NCBI RefSeq assembly: GCF_004342725.1 | Contig: NZ_SMCP01000004.1 | Span: 124,001-188,000, forward strand | DNA length: 64,000 nt | Reading direction: 5' to 3' | Source: Testudinibacter aquarius | GTDB taxonomy: Bacteria; Pseudomonadota; Gammaproteobacteria; Enterobacterales; Pasteurellaceae | Part shown: piece after piece, positions 1 through 8,375 of the stretch | How positions within the stretch are numbered: position 1 is the first letter of the stretch | How the letters are laid out: each line of letters begins with the position of its first letter | Notes under the pieces: generated by a model | What the model saw: the letters and a program-made list of their open reading frames with translations, nothing else | What the model was told of the DNA's origin: nothing | Database searches by the model: none | Made by a program: the position numbers and the translations under genes

Positions 1-1140
1 TTGCGCAAAGAGATTCGTACAAAACTGACTGATATGGGGTGCAGCAATAATTGTAAGTTTGGTATGGAAGACAAAGTACAAACATTTAAGCTGCCTTTTC
101 ACAGTGATGGGCGTCCACGCGCTGCCGATAATCCATTTGTGAATGGTACATTGAAAAACGAAACCGTAATCAATCCGCTAACCGGCAAAAGTGAAGCCAA
201 ATATCAGCAAGTCGGTAGTGGTGGAGAGTATTACACGACATTGAAAAAATCAGAGCAATTGACCGAAGTGAAAAAACGTCGCGGTAAAGCCTTCTCACCG
301 GCATTTTCTGCCACGGCATTTATCAACGATCAAAATCGGGTTTATCTGCGTTATACCGAATATGCCCGTATGCCGAGTATTTTTGAAGATACCATCGGTT
401 TTTCTTCCGGTAGCGACACCTCAGCGCGTTTTAAAGATAACTATCTGAAACCGGAAAAAGCGAAAAATATTGAAGTGGGTTATGTATATGATGCTTCGGC
501 TCTTTTCAGTCGACCGAGTAAAGCAGATTTGAAACTGAGTTATTTCCGCAATGTGACCAAAAATGTGATCGACCGTAGTACTGATTTCCGCTTTTATCAA
601 CTGGATAAACGGGTTTTAGAGGGGATTGAATTGCAGGCACGTTACGACAACGGCAGCTTTTTTGGCGACTTAGGCGTGGTGTATAACCTAAAAAATCAAG
701 TGTGTGATGTCAATGCCGCGATGGAAATGGATCCGGTTGAGCTGCGTGTGCCCTCTTGTATGACCGGTGGTTTTGCCTGGGGCTATTTGCGTACTCAGTT
801 ACAACCAAAATATTCGATCAGCAGCAATTTGGGGGCACGCTTCTTCGATCGTAAGCTGGAAGTGGGAACACGCTGGCTCTATCACAGCAAAGCCAAAAAC
901 CGTGATGAAGACAGATTATGGGAGAAAGGAGTGCTGAATGAGGGGGTTTGGAATCGTCCGATGTCTTGGCAGCCGGTGCTGACACTGGACGCTTATATTA
1001 AATATGCCGTGAATAAAAACCTGATCCTTGAATTGACCGGCACTAATTTAACCAACCGTTACTATTTAGATCCGATGACCCGTTCGATGATCCCCGCACC
1101 GGGCAGAACCGTTAAATTGGGTTTAACAGCAAAATTTTAG
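1..1140 (+). CDS. TonB-dependent outer-membrane receptor, C-terminal part (hemophore/heme receptor, HphR-like)
   Basis: This is the 3' part of a TonB-dependent receptor; the 5' end lies outside the window, so the true start is not visible. About 379 codons remain. They show beta-barrel features: alternating hydrophobic strands, a 'NIEVGYVYD' strand, a late 'LTGTNLTNRYY' segment that is typical just before the last strands of these receptors, and a terminal Phe recognised by the Bam complex. Such proteins import iron or heme carriers across the outer membrane using ExbBD-TonB energy. The substrate cannot be read from this fragment alone. The next two genes are a hemophilin-like protein and a Slam protein, the order seen in hemophilin receptor loci, so heme or hemophore uptake is inferred. 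Confidence 0.8.
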   Translation: MRKEIRTKLTDMGCSNNCKFGMEDKVQTFKLPFHSDGRPRAADNPFVNGTLKNETVINPLTGKSEAKYQQVGSGGEYYTTLKKSEQLTEVKKRRGKAFSPAFSATAFINDQNRVYLRYTEYARMPSIFEDTIGFSSGSDTSARFKDNYLKPEKAKNIEVGYVYDASALFSRPSKADLKLSYFRNVTKNVIDRSTDFRFYQLDKRVLEGIELQARYDNGSFFGDLGVVYNLKNQVCDVNAAMEMDPVELRVPSCMTGGFAWGYLRTQLQPKYSISSNLGARFFDRKLEVGTRWLYHSKAKNRDEDRLWEKGVLNEGVWNRPMSWQPVLTLDAYIKYAVNKNLILELTGTNLTNRYYLDPMTRSMIPAPGRTVKLGLTAKF

Positions 1141-1178
1141 GAAAATGGCGTAAATAAGCCCTGTTCCTAAATAAGAAA

Positions 1179-1216
1179 GGCAATAAAACCGCGACCGTTA
1201 ATCAGGTTTTACTGCC
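1179..1216 (+). terminator. Hairpin between receptor and hemophilin-like gene
   Basis: Arms GGCAATAAAACC (1179-1190) and GGTTTTACTGCC (1205-1216) pair over 12 positions with one mismatch. No strong T run follows, so it may be an attenuator or mRNA-stabilising stem rather than a full terminator. It occupies most of the 112-bp gap in which a signal-peptide-bearing start for the next gene would be expected. Confidence 0.4.
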
Positions 1217-1252
1217 TTGAATAGCCACATTATTTAAGTGTGATTTTGAAGC

Positions 1253-1990
1253 GTGAGATTATCCCACAAAAATAATGCGCCAACCGATAAAGGTAAGGTG
1301 TTCACGTTACCTGAGAAAGGAGCGGCGGAGCATAATGGTTGGTTTCATACAGATGAGGAAGGATTACCTGGTGTTGATATTAAAGGTGTAAGTACAAAAG
1401 TAAGTAGTTTCAAATCATTAACGGGTGTAACCAAACGTACAGAGTTTTTAGGTGTATTTGGTGGTATTGATGATAATGATATGGTTGTGCTGAAAATGAA
1501 TAATATGCCAAGTTGGGTGTCTAGTTTCCATAACAAACTGGGCAATTTTGCTTTTAAAAAAGTTGGGGCAGAAGAGCTGTATTACGGGGAATGGCTAGTG
1601 CGCGACGGTGATATTAATCAAGATCGGATAGTTTACTATGCCGGTAATAACAAAACGGCGAATATGCCGACGGGTGGAAAAGCAACTTACAGTGTGAGTG
1701 GTATTAATAAAAATACTGAATTGAATCAACCGTTGCTAGCTGGGTCTCTAAATGCTGACTTTAATGCAAATACGCTGAAAGGCAATATGCGTAAGAGTGG
1801 TTTGTTAATTTCTATTGATGCAGGCATTAATAATGCTGAGGCTAGCTTCAAAGGTAATGCAAAAGCCAATGGCATTAACGGTCAAACCGAAGGTAACTTC
1901 TTCGGCAATAATGCCGCGGCGTTAGCCGGTGTTGCCAAATTTGACGGTAATAACCAGTTTGACACCGCATTTGGCGGTACAAAACAATAA
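1253..1990 (+). CDS. Hemophilin-like (HphA family) Slam-dependent heme-binding protein, apparently without signal peptide
   Basis: The C-terminal half reads like the 8-stranded barrel domain of hemophilins and TbpB-like Slam substrates: 'ATYSVSGINKN', 'LNADFNANTLKGNM', 'EGNFFGNNAAALAGVAKF' and the typical end 'FDTAFGGTKQ'. The N-terminal half would be the ligand-binding handle domain. Family members are exported and moved to or through the outer membrane by Slam to capture heme from hemoglobin. It lies between a TonB receptor and a Slam gene, which supports the call. The open frame starts right after an in-frame TGA at 1247. The first possible start is GTG at 1253, with no hydrophobic leader, no lipobox and no clear ribosome binding site. 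The 5' end may have been lost by deletion or frameshift, which would make this a pseudogene. Confidence 0.7.
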   Translation: MRLSHKNNAPTDKGKVFTLPEKGAAEHNGWFHTDEEGLPGVDIKGVSTKVSSFKSLTGVTKRTEFLGVFGGIDDNDMVVLKMNNMPSWVSSFHNKLGNFAFKKVGAEELYYGEWLVRDGDINQDRIVYYAGNNKTANMPTGGKATYSVSGINKNTELNQPLLAGSLNADFNANTLKGNMRKSGLLISIDAGINNAEASFKGNAKANGINGQTEGNFFGNNAAALAGVAKFDGNNQFDTAFGGTKQ

Positions 1991-2000
1991 AACCAACAGG

Positions 2001-2018
2001 GGGGAGTGATCCCCTTTT
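2001..2018 (+). terminator. GC-rich hairpin with T run at the hemophilin-Slam junction
   Basis: GGGGA (2001-2005) pairs with TCCCC (2010-2014) around a GTGA loop, followed by TTTT and shortly by another T-rich stretch. It sits 11 bp after the hemophilin stop and upstream of the likely Slam start at 2051. It may lower expression of the transporter relative to its substrate. Confidence 0.5.
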
Positions 2019-2050
2019 CTGCATTTTTGGTGTTTTTTTATGGTGATCTG

Positions 2051-3496
2051 ATGATAAAAAATGCTCGTACGCTTTCTTTTATGGTTGTTGCTTGTTTCTC
2101 GGTTCAGAGCATTTATGCCAACCTGCAGGACGATCAAGCCGTGCGCCTGTGGCAACAGCACGAACAGCAATTGAATCGACCTAATCCTGCTGGACAGTCG
2201 TCGCTAACTGATGAAATCACCTTAGACGGGCAATCATTCGAGGTGGATAATAATGCGGAAGCCGTCGGGCAAGCGCTGTATATCACGCTTAATCAAAATT
2301 TATGGCAGTATATTGCCCCTTTTTTAAGTCGATATAAAACCTTTCCTACCGCCAAAAAAGAGTTAATTTGGTTTGCCGAAGGCGCTTTAGCAAGAGAAGA
2401 AAAACAGTTGTATCAAGCCGAACATTACTACCGTTTGCTATTGAATGCACAACCTGATTTTGTGCGCGGGCAGCTTGATTTGGCACGAATTTTATTTGAA
2501 AACCATAAAAACCGCGAAGCAACCGCACTTTTCACCCAATTGCGTCAAGCCGAGTTGCCTCCAGTCATTGAACAGACACTGCAACAATATCAATATAGCG
2601 TGAAACAACGTGATGAATGGCAGGGTTCATTAAGTGTCGGCTATCAATATAGTGCCAATATCAACCAATCATCACGAAAAAACAGTTGTTTATTGATGAA
2701 TAATCATCGTTGTTTTGTTGAACGAACTGCGCCGACGGCATTGAATGCAAAGGGTTGGCGTTATGATTTGGCGCTGCAAAAACATACTTCCGTATCGGGC
2801 AATCATGGCATTCAGTTTAGCCTCAACAGTTACGGACAATTTTATCCGCACCAACACCAATATAGCGAAAATACATTGCGGGTTTATGGGGGCTATCATT
2901 TTCAAAATGCCAAAACCGCACTTACCCTTGCGCCGCTTGTGGAATATCAAACGTCGGCAAACCATAAATATCAGCATGGGATCGGACTGCTGGCGGCGTG
3001 GTCGCAAGAACTATCAGCACGGTATTTTTTCAATCTTCAGCTGGAGCAAAAATATCAGCGTTATGCCACTGTCCGTTCGGGATTGGACAAAGTGCGGTTA
3101 AATTCGGCTTACGCCACGTTATATTACACTCTTTCCGAGCGCAGCACGCTGTTTGCCGGTGCAGACTGGACTTATCGCAACGCTGCAGATGATGTGAATC
3201 GTTATTATCTTCGTGGCATTCGAGCAGGGATTAATCATCAATTCCGCTTTGGCTTGAACACCACGCTAATCGGTTTATGGCGCACCACTGGCTATCAGGG
3301 CTATTCCGCGGCATTAGAGGCCAAACGTCGAGATCGGCAACAAATCTATATGGCGATTTTTAAAGTGCCGAAGTGGGAATATCATGGGATCACGCCAAAC
3401 CTCACTTTAAAACACACACGCAATCGCAGCAATGTAGACTGGTTATATTCCTATAAACAAAATGAAATTCAATTTAACTTGGAATTTCGCTTTTAA
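2051..3496 (+). CDS. Slam (surface lipoprotein assembly modulator, DUF560/TPR) outer-membrane protein
   Basis: About 481 residues. An N-terminal signal peptide (MIKNARTLSFMVVACFSVQSIYA) is followed by a helical TPR-like periplasmic region at about residues 60-185 ('LYQAEHYYRLLLNAQPDFVRGQLDLARILFEN'), then a long C-terminal beta-barrel ending '...IQFNLEFRF'. This is the Slam layout: the barrel helps deliver TbpB-like and hemophilin-like proteins to or across the outer membrane. ATG at 2051 is preferred over the in-frame GTG at 2006 because it places the signal peptide at the very N terminus and 2006 lies inside a hairpin. The neighbouring hemophilin-like gene is the expected client. Confidence 0.85.
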   Translation: MIKNARTLSFMVVACFSVQSIYANLQDDQAVRLWQQHEQQLNRPNPAGQSSLTDEITLDGQSFEVDNNAEAVGQALYITLNQNLWQYIAPFLSRYKTFPTAKKELIWFAEGALAREEKQLYQAEHYYRLLLNAQPDFVRGQLDLARILFENHKNREATALFTQLRQAELPPVIEQTLQQYQYSVKQRDEWQGSLSVGYQYSANINQSSRKNSCLLMNNHRCFVERTAPTALNAKGWRYDLALQKHTSVSGNHGIQFSLNSYGQFYPHQHQYSENTLRVYGGYHFQNAKTALTLAPLVEYQTSANHKYQHGIGLLAAWSQELSARYFFNLQLEQKYQRYATVRSGLDKVRLNSAYATLYYTLSERSTLFAGADWTYRNAADDVNRYYLRGIRAGINHQFRFGLNTTLIGLWRTTGYQGYSAALEAKRRDRQQIYMAIFKVPKWEYHGITPNLTLKHTRNRSNVDWLYSYKQNEIQFNLEFRF

Positions 3497-3648
3497 TGTT
3501 AAGAAAAATTATATAGAGAAAAATAAAGAGTCGTTTGATATTTCATTATTTTTTGCACAGCAAAGCTTGATTTTGACCACCAAAGGGCGGTTTTGGGCAA
3601 GCCAATTATTAGGTGCATTACAAACTTTTATTAAATCGAGGTCATAAC

Positions 3649-4143
3649 ATGGATTTATTAACACTAAAACAAAAATTGGGCGAAGAACAACCAATGGTAC
3701 TGGAAGATTTTGCCTCACAACACAAAGTTACTTTAGAACAAATTTTACAAACATTGGGTTGCCCGATGATTTCCGGGTCATTATTTGATCGTATTTGGCA
3801 TGAAATTACTGAATGGAGCAACGTTACCCTAATCGTTCATACTACCGATGGTATTTGGGAATGGGGCGGAAAATTACCGACAGGCACTTATCGTCATGGC
3901 TTTTTTAATTTACGTTCAAAAGAAGGGCTTTCAGGGCATATCCGTTTTGAAAACTGTGCCAAAATCGCATTTTTAAAACGGCAATTTATGGGGGCGGAGA
4001 CGGCGAGCGTCATTTTTTTAAACCATCAAGGACAGGCAATGTGCAAAATTTTTGTCGGACGTGATTCGCACCGTCAACTGTTAAACGAGCAATTACAGCA
4101 TTTCGAGCAAATGCAACACTATACCACTGTTGAGGGGAAATAA
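3649..4143 (+). CDS. hutX: HutX/HugX-family cytosolic heme carrier
   Basis: 165 residues starting at the ATG preceded by GAGG. The sequence has the HutX/ChuX-type split fold, with 'SLFDRIWHEITEWSNVTLIVHT' and 'GTYRHGFFNLRSKEGLSGHIRFENCAKIAFLKRQFMG' as typical segments. Family proteins bind heme after import and pass it to a HutZ/HugZ-type enzyme. The next gene, 3 bp after this stop, is exactly such a partner, so the two form an operon. A 150-bp gap separates it from the Slam gene, so it may have its own promoter. Iron or Fur control is usual for the family, but I could not identify a convincing Fur box. Confidence 0.85.
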   Translation: MDLLTLKQKLGEEQPMVLEDFASQHKVTLEQILQTLGCPMISGSLFDRIWHEITEWSNVTLIVHTTDGIWEWGGKLPTGTYRHGFFNLRSKEGLSGHIRFENCAKIAFLKRQFMGAETASVIFLNHQGQAMCKIFVGRDSHRQLLNEQLQHFEQMQHYTTVEGK

Positions 4144-4146
4144 AAT

Positions 4147-4683
4147 ATGGACGATCGCCAACAACGCCTGCAAAATCGCTTAGGGCCTGAAATTCAGGAA
4201 TTGAAACAACGCTGCCGCACACTTATGTTGGCAACCGTTGATGAAGAGGGGAAACCGAATGTGAGTTATGCGCCTTTTGTCAGCAATGAAAAAGGATATT
4301 ATGTTTTTATTTCCGATATTGCACGCCATGCACGCAATTTAAAAAGCAATAACCAAGTTTCGTTAATGCTGATTGAAGATGAAGCCGATAGTCGACAAAT
4401 CTTTGCTCGCCGCCGCCTCTCGTTTGATGCTAAATCGGAAATCATTTCGTACGATAGCGCAGAATGGCATCATGGCACGGCAGCGCTATTAGAACGCCAC
4501 GGAAAAATTGTTGAAAATTTAACTGAAATGAAGGACTTCACTCTGTTTAATTTAATTCCGCAACAAGGATTATTTGTAAAAGGCTTCGGACAGGCGTTTC
4601 GAGTTAGTGCTGATGATCTAGTTGGTGCAATTCATTTGCAACAAGGACACCTAACAGAAAATCAAGGAGCCATTCAATCTTAA
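4147..4683 (+). CDS. hutZ: HutZ/HugZ-family heme utilization protein (heme-degrading, FMN-binding split barrel)
   Basis: 178 residues with the pyridoxamine-phosphate-oxidase-like split barrel: 'CRTLMLATVDEEGKPNVSYAPFV', 'YYVFISDIARHARNLKSNNQVSLMLIEDE' and 'RRRLSF'. The C-terminal part 'GFGQAFRVSADDLVGAIHLQQGH' resembles the segment holding the heme-ligand histidine in HutZ. It starts 3 bp after hutX with an ATG and is translationally linked. The role is cytosolic heme breakdown or iron release, completing the heme-uptake genes upstream. It could also be annotated as HugZ; the two families are homologous. Confidence 0.85.
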   Translation: MDDRQQRLQNRLGPEIQELKQRCRTLMLATVDEEGKPNVSYAPFVSNEKGYYVFISDIARHARNLKSNNQVSLMLIEDEADSRQIFARRRLSFDAKSEIISYDSAEWHHGTAALLERHGKIVENLTEMKDFTLFNLIPQQGLFVKGFGQAFRVSADDLVGAIHLQQGHLTENQGAIQS

Positions 4684-4797
4684 ATCACTCAAATGTTTGA
4701 ATAGCTAATTACTATAAATTTTTCATCAAGTCAGAGTTTTTTAATACCCTGATCTTTCATCGCTAAAGCTCTTTGACTCCATACCCATAGTGTCTGG

Positions 4798-4830
4798 TTA
4801 TTATAGCTAGACGCTATCTAGCTATAATAA
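4798..4830. repeat. Perfect 14-bp inverted repeat
   Basis: TTATTATAGCTAGA (4798-4811) and TCTAGCTATAATAA (4817-4830) are exact complements around a 5-bp spacer, CGCTA. It lies immediately beside the dnaJ terminator in the gap between the convergent hutZ and dnaJ genes. Without a T run of its own on the plus strand it does not look like a simple hutZ terminator. It could be a backup terminator, a cruciform or a protein-binding site. Confidence 0.6.
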
Positions 4831-4831
4831 A

Positions 4832-4859
4832 AAAGCGATTACCCTGAGATAATCGCTTT
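4832..4859 (-). terminator. Terminator of dnaJ (partly bidirectional)
   Basis: AAAGCGATTA (4832-4841) pairs perfectly with TAATCGCTTT (4850-4859) around an 8-nt loop. Read on the minus strand it is followed by a T-rich run (TTTTTTATT), a classical intrinsic terminator about 26 bp after the dnaJ stop. Confidence 0.85.
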
Positions 4860-4885
4860 CAAACGTTGTATTTCGTCTCTGTTTT

Positions 4886-6016
4886 TTATTTGGTTAAGTC
4901 ATCAAAAAACTTCTTCACGCCATCCAGAAAACTAGAGGATTTCGGGCGGTTTTTGCCGCTGCCTTCTAAACTTTCTTCCAATTGTTTCAATAAGTTCCTC
5001 TGCTCTTCGTTCAGTTTCACCGGCGTTTCAATAATCACTTTACAAATTAAATCACCGGCATAATGACTGCGGGTTGACGTCACACCTTTGCCGCGCATTC
5101 TGAACAGTTTACCGGTTTGGGTCTCCGCCGGAATTTTCAGATTGACCCGTCCGTCCAACGTCGGCACTTCAATCTCTCCGCCCAACGCCGCCATAGTGAA
5201 ACTAATCGGCACTTCGCAATACAGATTATTGCCGTCACGTTCGAAGATATGGTGATCTTTAACGTGAATAACCACATATAAATCCCCTGCCGGTGCACCA
5301 TTCTCCCCAGCCGCGCCTTCACCGCTCAACCGCAGTTGGTTGCCGGTATCAACACCGGCCGGAATTTTAACCGACAGATTTTTGGTTTTATGTACACGCC
5401 CGTCACCATGGCATTTCGTACAAGGTTTCTCAATTTTTTTACCACTGCCGTGGCAGGTCGGACAGACTTGTTCGGTGACAAAAAAGCCTTGTTGACGGCG
5501 TACTCGCCCCGCACCTTTACAGGTCGGGCAGGTTTCCACTTTCGAATCCGCTTGCGCTCCGCTGCCATGACAGCTGTCACACTCAACTAAGGTATTGATC
5601 TTAATATCTTTGGTCGTACCTTTAACCGCTTCTTCTAAAGTGATTTCCAAGTCGTAACGCAGATCATCGCCACGCACTACTCGCTGACGACCACGTCCAC
5701 CGCCGCCAAAAATATCACCGAACATGTCACCGAAAATATCGCCAAAATCTGCACCGCCGAAGCCGCCTGCACCACCACCAAAGCCACCTTGCTCAAAGGC
5801 AGCATGACCATATTGATCATAGGCGGCACGTTTTTGTTGGTCAGTTAAAATTTCATAGGCTTGTTTGACTTCTTTAAATTTGCTTTCCGCGTCTTTATTG
5901 TCCGGGTTGCGATCCGGATGATATTTCATCGCCAGACGCTTATACGCCTTTTTGATCTCTTTTTCATCGGCACTGCGGGCAACGCCTAATATTTCATAAT
6001 AATCACGCTTTGACAT
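4886..6016 (-). CDS. dnaJ: Chaperone protein DnaJ (Hsp40)
   Basis: 376 residues, the standard length. The J domain (1-70) holds the HPD motif at residues 33-35. A Gly/Phe-rich linker with repeated GGFGG-type segments follows. Then come four zinc-binding CxxCxGxG motifs ([32 protein letters not shown]) and the C-terminal substrate-binding domain. It stimulates DnaK ATPase and delivers unfolded clients in the cytoplasm. It lies 116 bp downstream of dnaK on the same strand, with a small hairpin between them, and is probably cotranscribed from the heat-shock promoter upstream of dnaK. Confidence 0.98.
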   Translation of the reverse strand: MSKRDYYEILGVARSADEKEIKKAYKRLAMKYHPDRNPDNKDAESKFKEVKQAYEILTDQQKRAAYDQYGHAAFEQGGFGGGAGGFGGADFGDIFGDMFGDIFGGGGRGRQRVVRGDDLRYDLEITLEEAVKGTTKDIKINTLVECDSCHGSGAQADSKVETCPTCKGAGRVRRQQGFFVTEQVCPTCHGSGKKIEKPCTKCHGDGRVHKTKNLSVKIPAGVDTGNQLRLSGEGAAGENGAPAGDLYVVIHVKDHHIFERDGNNLYCEVPISFTMAALGGEIEVPTLDGRVNLKIPAETQTGKLFRMRGKGVTSTRSHYAGDLICKVIIETPVKLNEEQRNLLKQLEESLEGSGKNRPKSSSFLDGVKKFFDDLTK

Positions 6017-6060
6017 AGTCTTTCCGTTTGCTTCTCTTGAGTTGTTTTTATATGTGCAAA

Positions 6061-6084
6061 AGGGCGAAGATTACTCATCGCCCT
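6061..6084 (-). terminator. Intergenic hairpin between dnaK and dnaJ
   Basis: AGGGCGA (6061-6067) and TCGCCCT (6078-6084) form a 7-bp stem. On the minus strand a TTTT run follows. It is a weak terminator or attenuator that would give more dnaK than dnaJ mRNA. Confidence 0.55.
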
Positions 6085-6132
6085 GCTTGGTGCTAAAGAA
6101 AGTGGATTTGACCTTCTTTAATCGCCATCGAC

Positions 6133-8046
6133 TTACTTGTCTTTCACTTCTTCAAATTCGGCATCAACTACGTCATCACCGCCTTTGCCTTGTTCGGTTT
6201 GACCTTGCGCCTGTTGTTGACCGGCTTGGGCTTGTTGCTGTGCTGCAGCAATCAGTTTTTCCGACGCCTGAATCAAGGCTTGAGTTTTGGCTTCAATCAC
6301 ATCTTTGTTTTCGCCTTTGGCTGCGGTTTCCAACTCGCTGACCGCACTTTCGATTGCGGCTTTGTCATCGGCTGACAGGGCATCACCGGCTTCGGTCAAC
6401 TGTTTACGGGTTGAGTGCACCAGATGATCCGCTTGGTTACGCACTTGCACTAACTCTTCAAATTTGCGATCCGAATCCGCATTGGCTTCCGCATCGCGCA
6501 CCATTTGTTGAATTTCATCATCACTCAAGCCTGAAGAAGCTTTGATGGTGATTTTTTGCTCTTTACCCGTGCCTTTATCTTTGGCAGAAACGTGCAAGAT
6601 TCCGTCGGCATCAATATCGAAAGTCACTTCGATTTGCGGCATACCGCGCGGTGCAGCTTGGATTCCTTCCAAGTTGAACTGACCTAAAGATTTATTGTCA
6701 GCGGCACGTTTACGCTCCCCTTGCAACACATGAATGGTAACCGCACTTTGGTTATCTTCCGCCGTGGAGAACACTTGACTGTGTTTGGTCGGGATTGTAG
6801 TGTTTTTCTCGATCAGTTTGGTCATCACGCTGCCCATGGTTTCGATACCCAATGACAACGGGGTTACGTCAAGCAACAACACGTCTTTCACATCACCGGC
6901 CAACACGCCACCCTGCACCGCCGCACCGATCGCAACCGCTTCGTCCGGGTTGACGTCTTTGCGTGGCTCTTTGCCAAAGAATTCAGCCACTTTTTGCTGT
7001 ACCATTGGCATACGGGTTTGTCCGCCCACCAAAATCACTTCATCAATTTCAGATACGCTCAAGTCAGCATCTTTCAGCGCAGTACGCACCGGCTCCAGTG
7101 AACGTTGTACCAAGTCTTCTACCAAAGATTCCAGTTTGGCACGGGTCAATTTGATGTTCAGGTGTTTTGGACCCGTCGCATCTGCGGTGATATACGGCAG
7201 ATTCACATCGGTTTGTTGCGCAGAAGAAAGTTCGATTTTGGCTTTTTCTGCCGCTTCTTTCAGACGCTGCATCGCTAACGGATCGTTACGCAGATCGATA
7301 CCTTGATCTTTTTTGAACTCGTCCACCAAATAGTTGATCACACGGTTGTCAAAATCTTCGCCGCCCAGATGAGTATCGCCGTTGGTTGCCAACACTTCAA
7401 ACGTTTTTTCGCCTTCAACGTCATCAATTTCAATGATCGAAAGGTCGAACGTACCACCGCCCAAGTCGTAAACAGCGATAGTGTGGTTGCCTTTATCTTT
7501 GTCCAAGCCGTATGCTAACGCTGCCGCTGTCGGTTCGTTGATGATACGTTTCACTTCCAAGCCGGCAATACGCCCGGCGTCTTTAGTCGCTTGACGTTGC
7601 GCATCGTTGAAATACGCCGGCACGGTGATGACCGCTTCAGTGACTTTCTCGCCTAAGAAATCTTCGGCGGTTTTTTTCATTTTTTTCAATACTTCGGCAG
7701 AAATTTGCGGTGGTGCCATTTTCTCGTCTTTCACTGATACCCACGCATCGCCATTATCCGCTTTCACAATGTCAAACGGCATAATATTAACGTCACGCTG
7801 CACTTCTTCGTCAGTGAAACGACGCCCAATCAAGCGTTTGATTGCAAACACAGTATTTTTCGGGTTAGTTACCGCTTGACGTTTTGCCGGTTGTCCAACC
7901 AAAGTTTCGCCATCTTGTGTATAAGCAATAATCGACGGCGTGGTGCGGTCGCCTTCTGCATTTTCAATCACACGCGGTTTGTCGCCGTCCATCACCGCTA
8001 CACATGAGTTTGTTGTACCCAAGTCAATACCAATAATTTTTCCCAT
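6133..8046 (-). CDS. dnaK: Molecular chaperone DnaK (Hsp70)
   Basis: 637 residues, full length. The actin-like ATPase domain begins '[20 protein letters not shown]', with the phosphate-2 loop '[12 protein letters not shown]' and the adenosine motif '[10 protein letters not shown]'. The substrate-binding domain is followed by a Gln/Ala-rich lid tail and the conserved end '[10 protein letters not shown]'. It is an ATP-dependent foldase working with DnaJ and GrpE. It is the first gene of dnaK-dnaJ; a sigma-32-type promoter is visible about 155 bp upstream. Nothing is unusual. Confidence 0.99.
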   Translation of the reverse strand: MGKIIGIDLGTTNSCVAVMDGDKPRVIENAEGDRTTPSIIAYTQDGETLVGQPAKRQAVTNPKNTVFAIKRLIGRRFTDEEVQRDVNIMPFDIVKADNGDAWVSVKDEKMAPPQISAEVLKKMKKTAEDFLGEKVTEAVITVPAYFNDAQRQATKDAGRIAGLEVKRIINEPTAAALAYGLDKDKGNHTIAVYDLGGGTFDLSIIEIDDVEGEKTFEVLATNGDTHLGGEDFDNRVINYLVDEFKKDQGIDLRNDPLAMQRLKEAAEKAKIELSSAQQTDVNLPYITADATGPKHLNIKLTRAKLESLVEDLVQRSLEPVRTALKDADLSVSEIDEVILVGGQTRMPMVQQKVAEFFGKEPRKDVNPDEAVAIGAAVQGGVLAGDVKDVLLLDVTPLSLGIETMGSVMTKLIEKNTTIPTKHSQVFSTAEDNQSAVTIHVLQGERKRAADNKSLGQFNLEGIQAAPRGMPQIEVTFDIDADGILHVSAKDKGTGKEQKITIKASSGLSDDEIQQMVRDAEANADSDRKFEELVQVRNQADHLVHSTRKQLTEAGDALSADDKAAIESAVSELETAAKGENKDVIEAKTQALIQASEKLIAAAQQQAQAGQQQAQGQTEQGKGGDDVVDAEFEEVKDK

Positions 8047-8201
8047 TTGATTTCTCCTGTTAAATCTGAAATTTGTTCTCTGTAAAGCATGCGAATTGCT
8101 TCGATGCTTTTAAGATGCGGACTAAAAATTGAATTTCAACTGCTACCGTTAAATTTGTTGTAACCGTCAAAAAACAACGTTGATCCTGACTTGCAGCAAT
8201 A

Positions 8202-8228
8202 AATAGGGGTGAAAACACAAAGTTCAAG
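8202..8228 (-). promoter_or_regulatory. Sigma-32 (heat-shock) promoter of dnaK
   Basis: Read on the minus strand, CTTGAA (complement of 8223-8228) is followed after about 13 nt by CCCCTATT (complement of 8202-8209). This matches the heat-shock consensus CTTGAA-N13/14-CCCCATNT closely. It is the main recognisable element in the 329-bp gap between dnaK and the divergent gene at 8376; I saw no gene or RNA in the rest of that gap. Confidence 0.8.
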
Positions 8229-8375
8229 AGCAAAAATCATTTTTTTGCGAAAAAATCCCAAAAACAGTACAACCGTATTCAAACTGCTGCTGGTATATTT
8301 TTCAGCGAATGGCTATACTCTGTTTACCGTTTAATTAGATTGACATTTATTAGCATTTAATAAAAAGGAATTATT

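Noticed and set aside
2006-2050. GTG at 2006 as the start of the Slam gene
   Set aside because: It lies inside a hairpin and would bury the clear signal peptide that begins at the ATG at 2051.
3497-3648. Possible Fur box upstream of hutX
   Set aside because: Only a loose AT-rich match was found; it did not reach a convincing similarity to the 19-bp consensus.
6190-7879. Several plus-strand frames opposite dnaK, the longest 173 codons
   Set aside because: Antisense shadows of a highly expressed gene with strong codon bias; no start signals.
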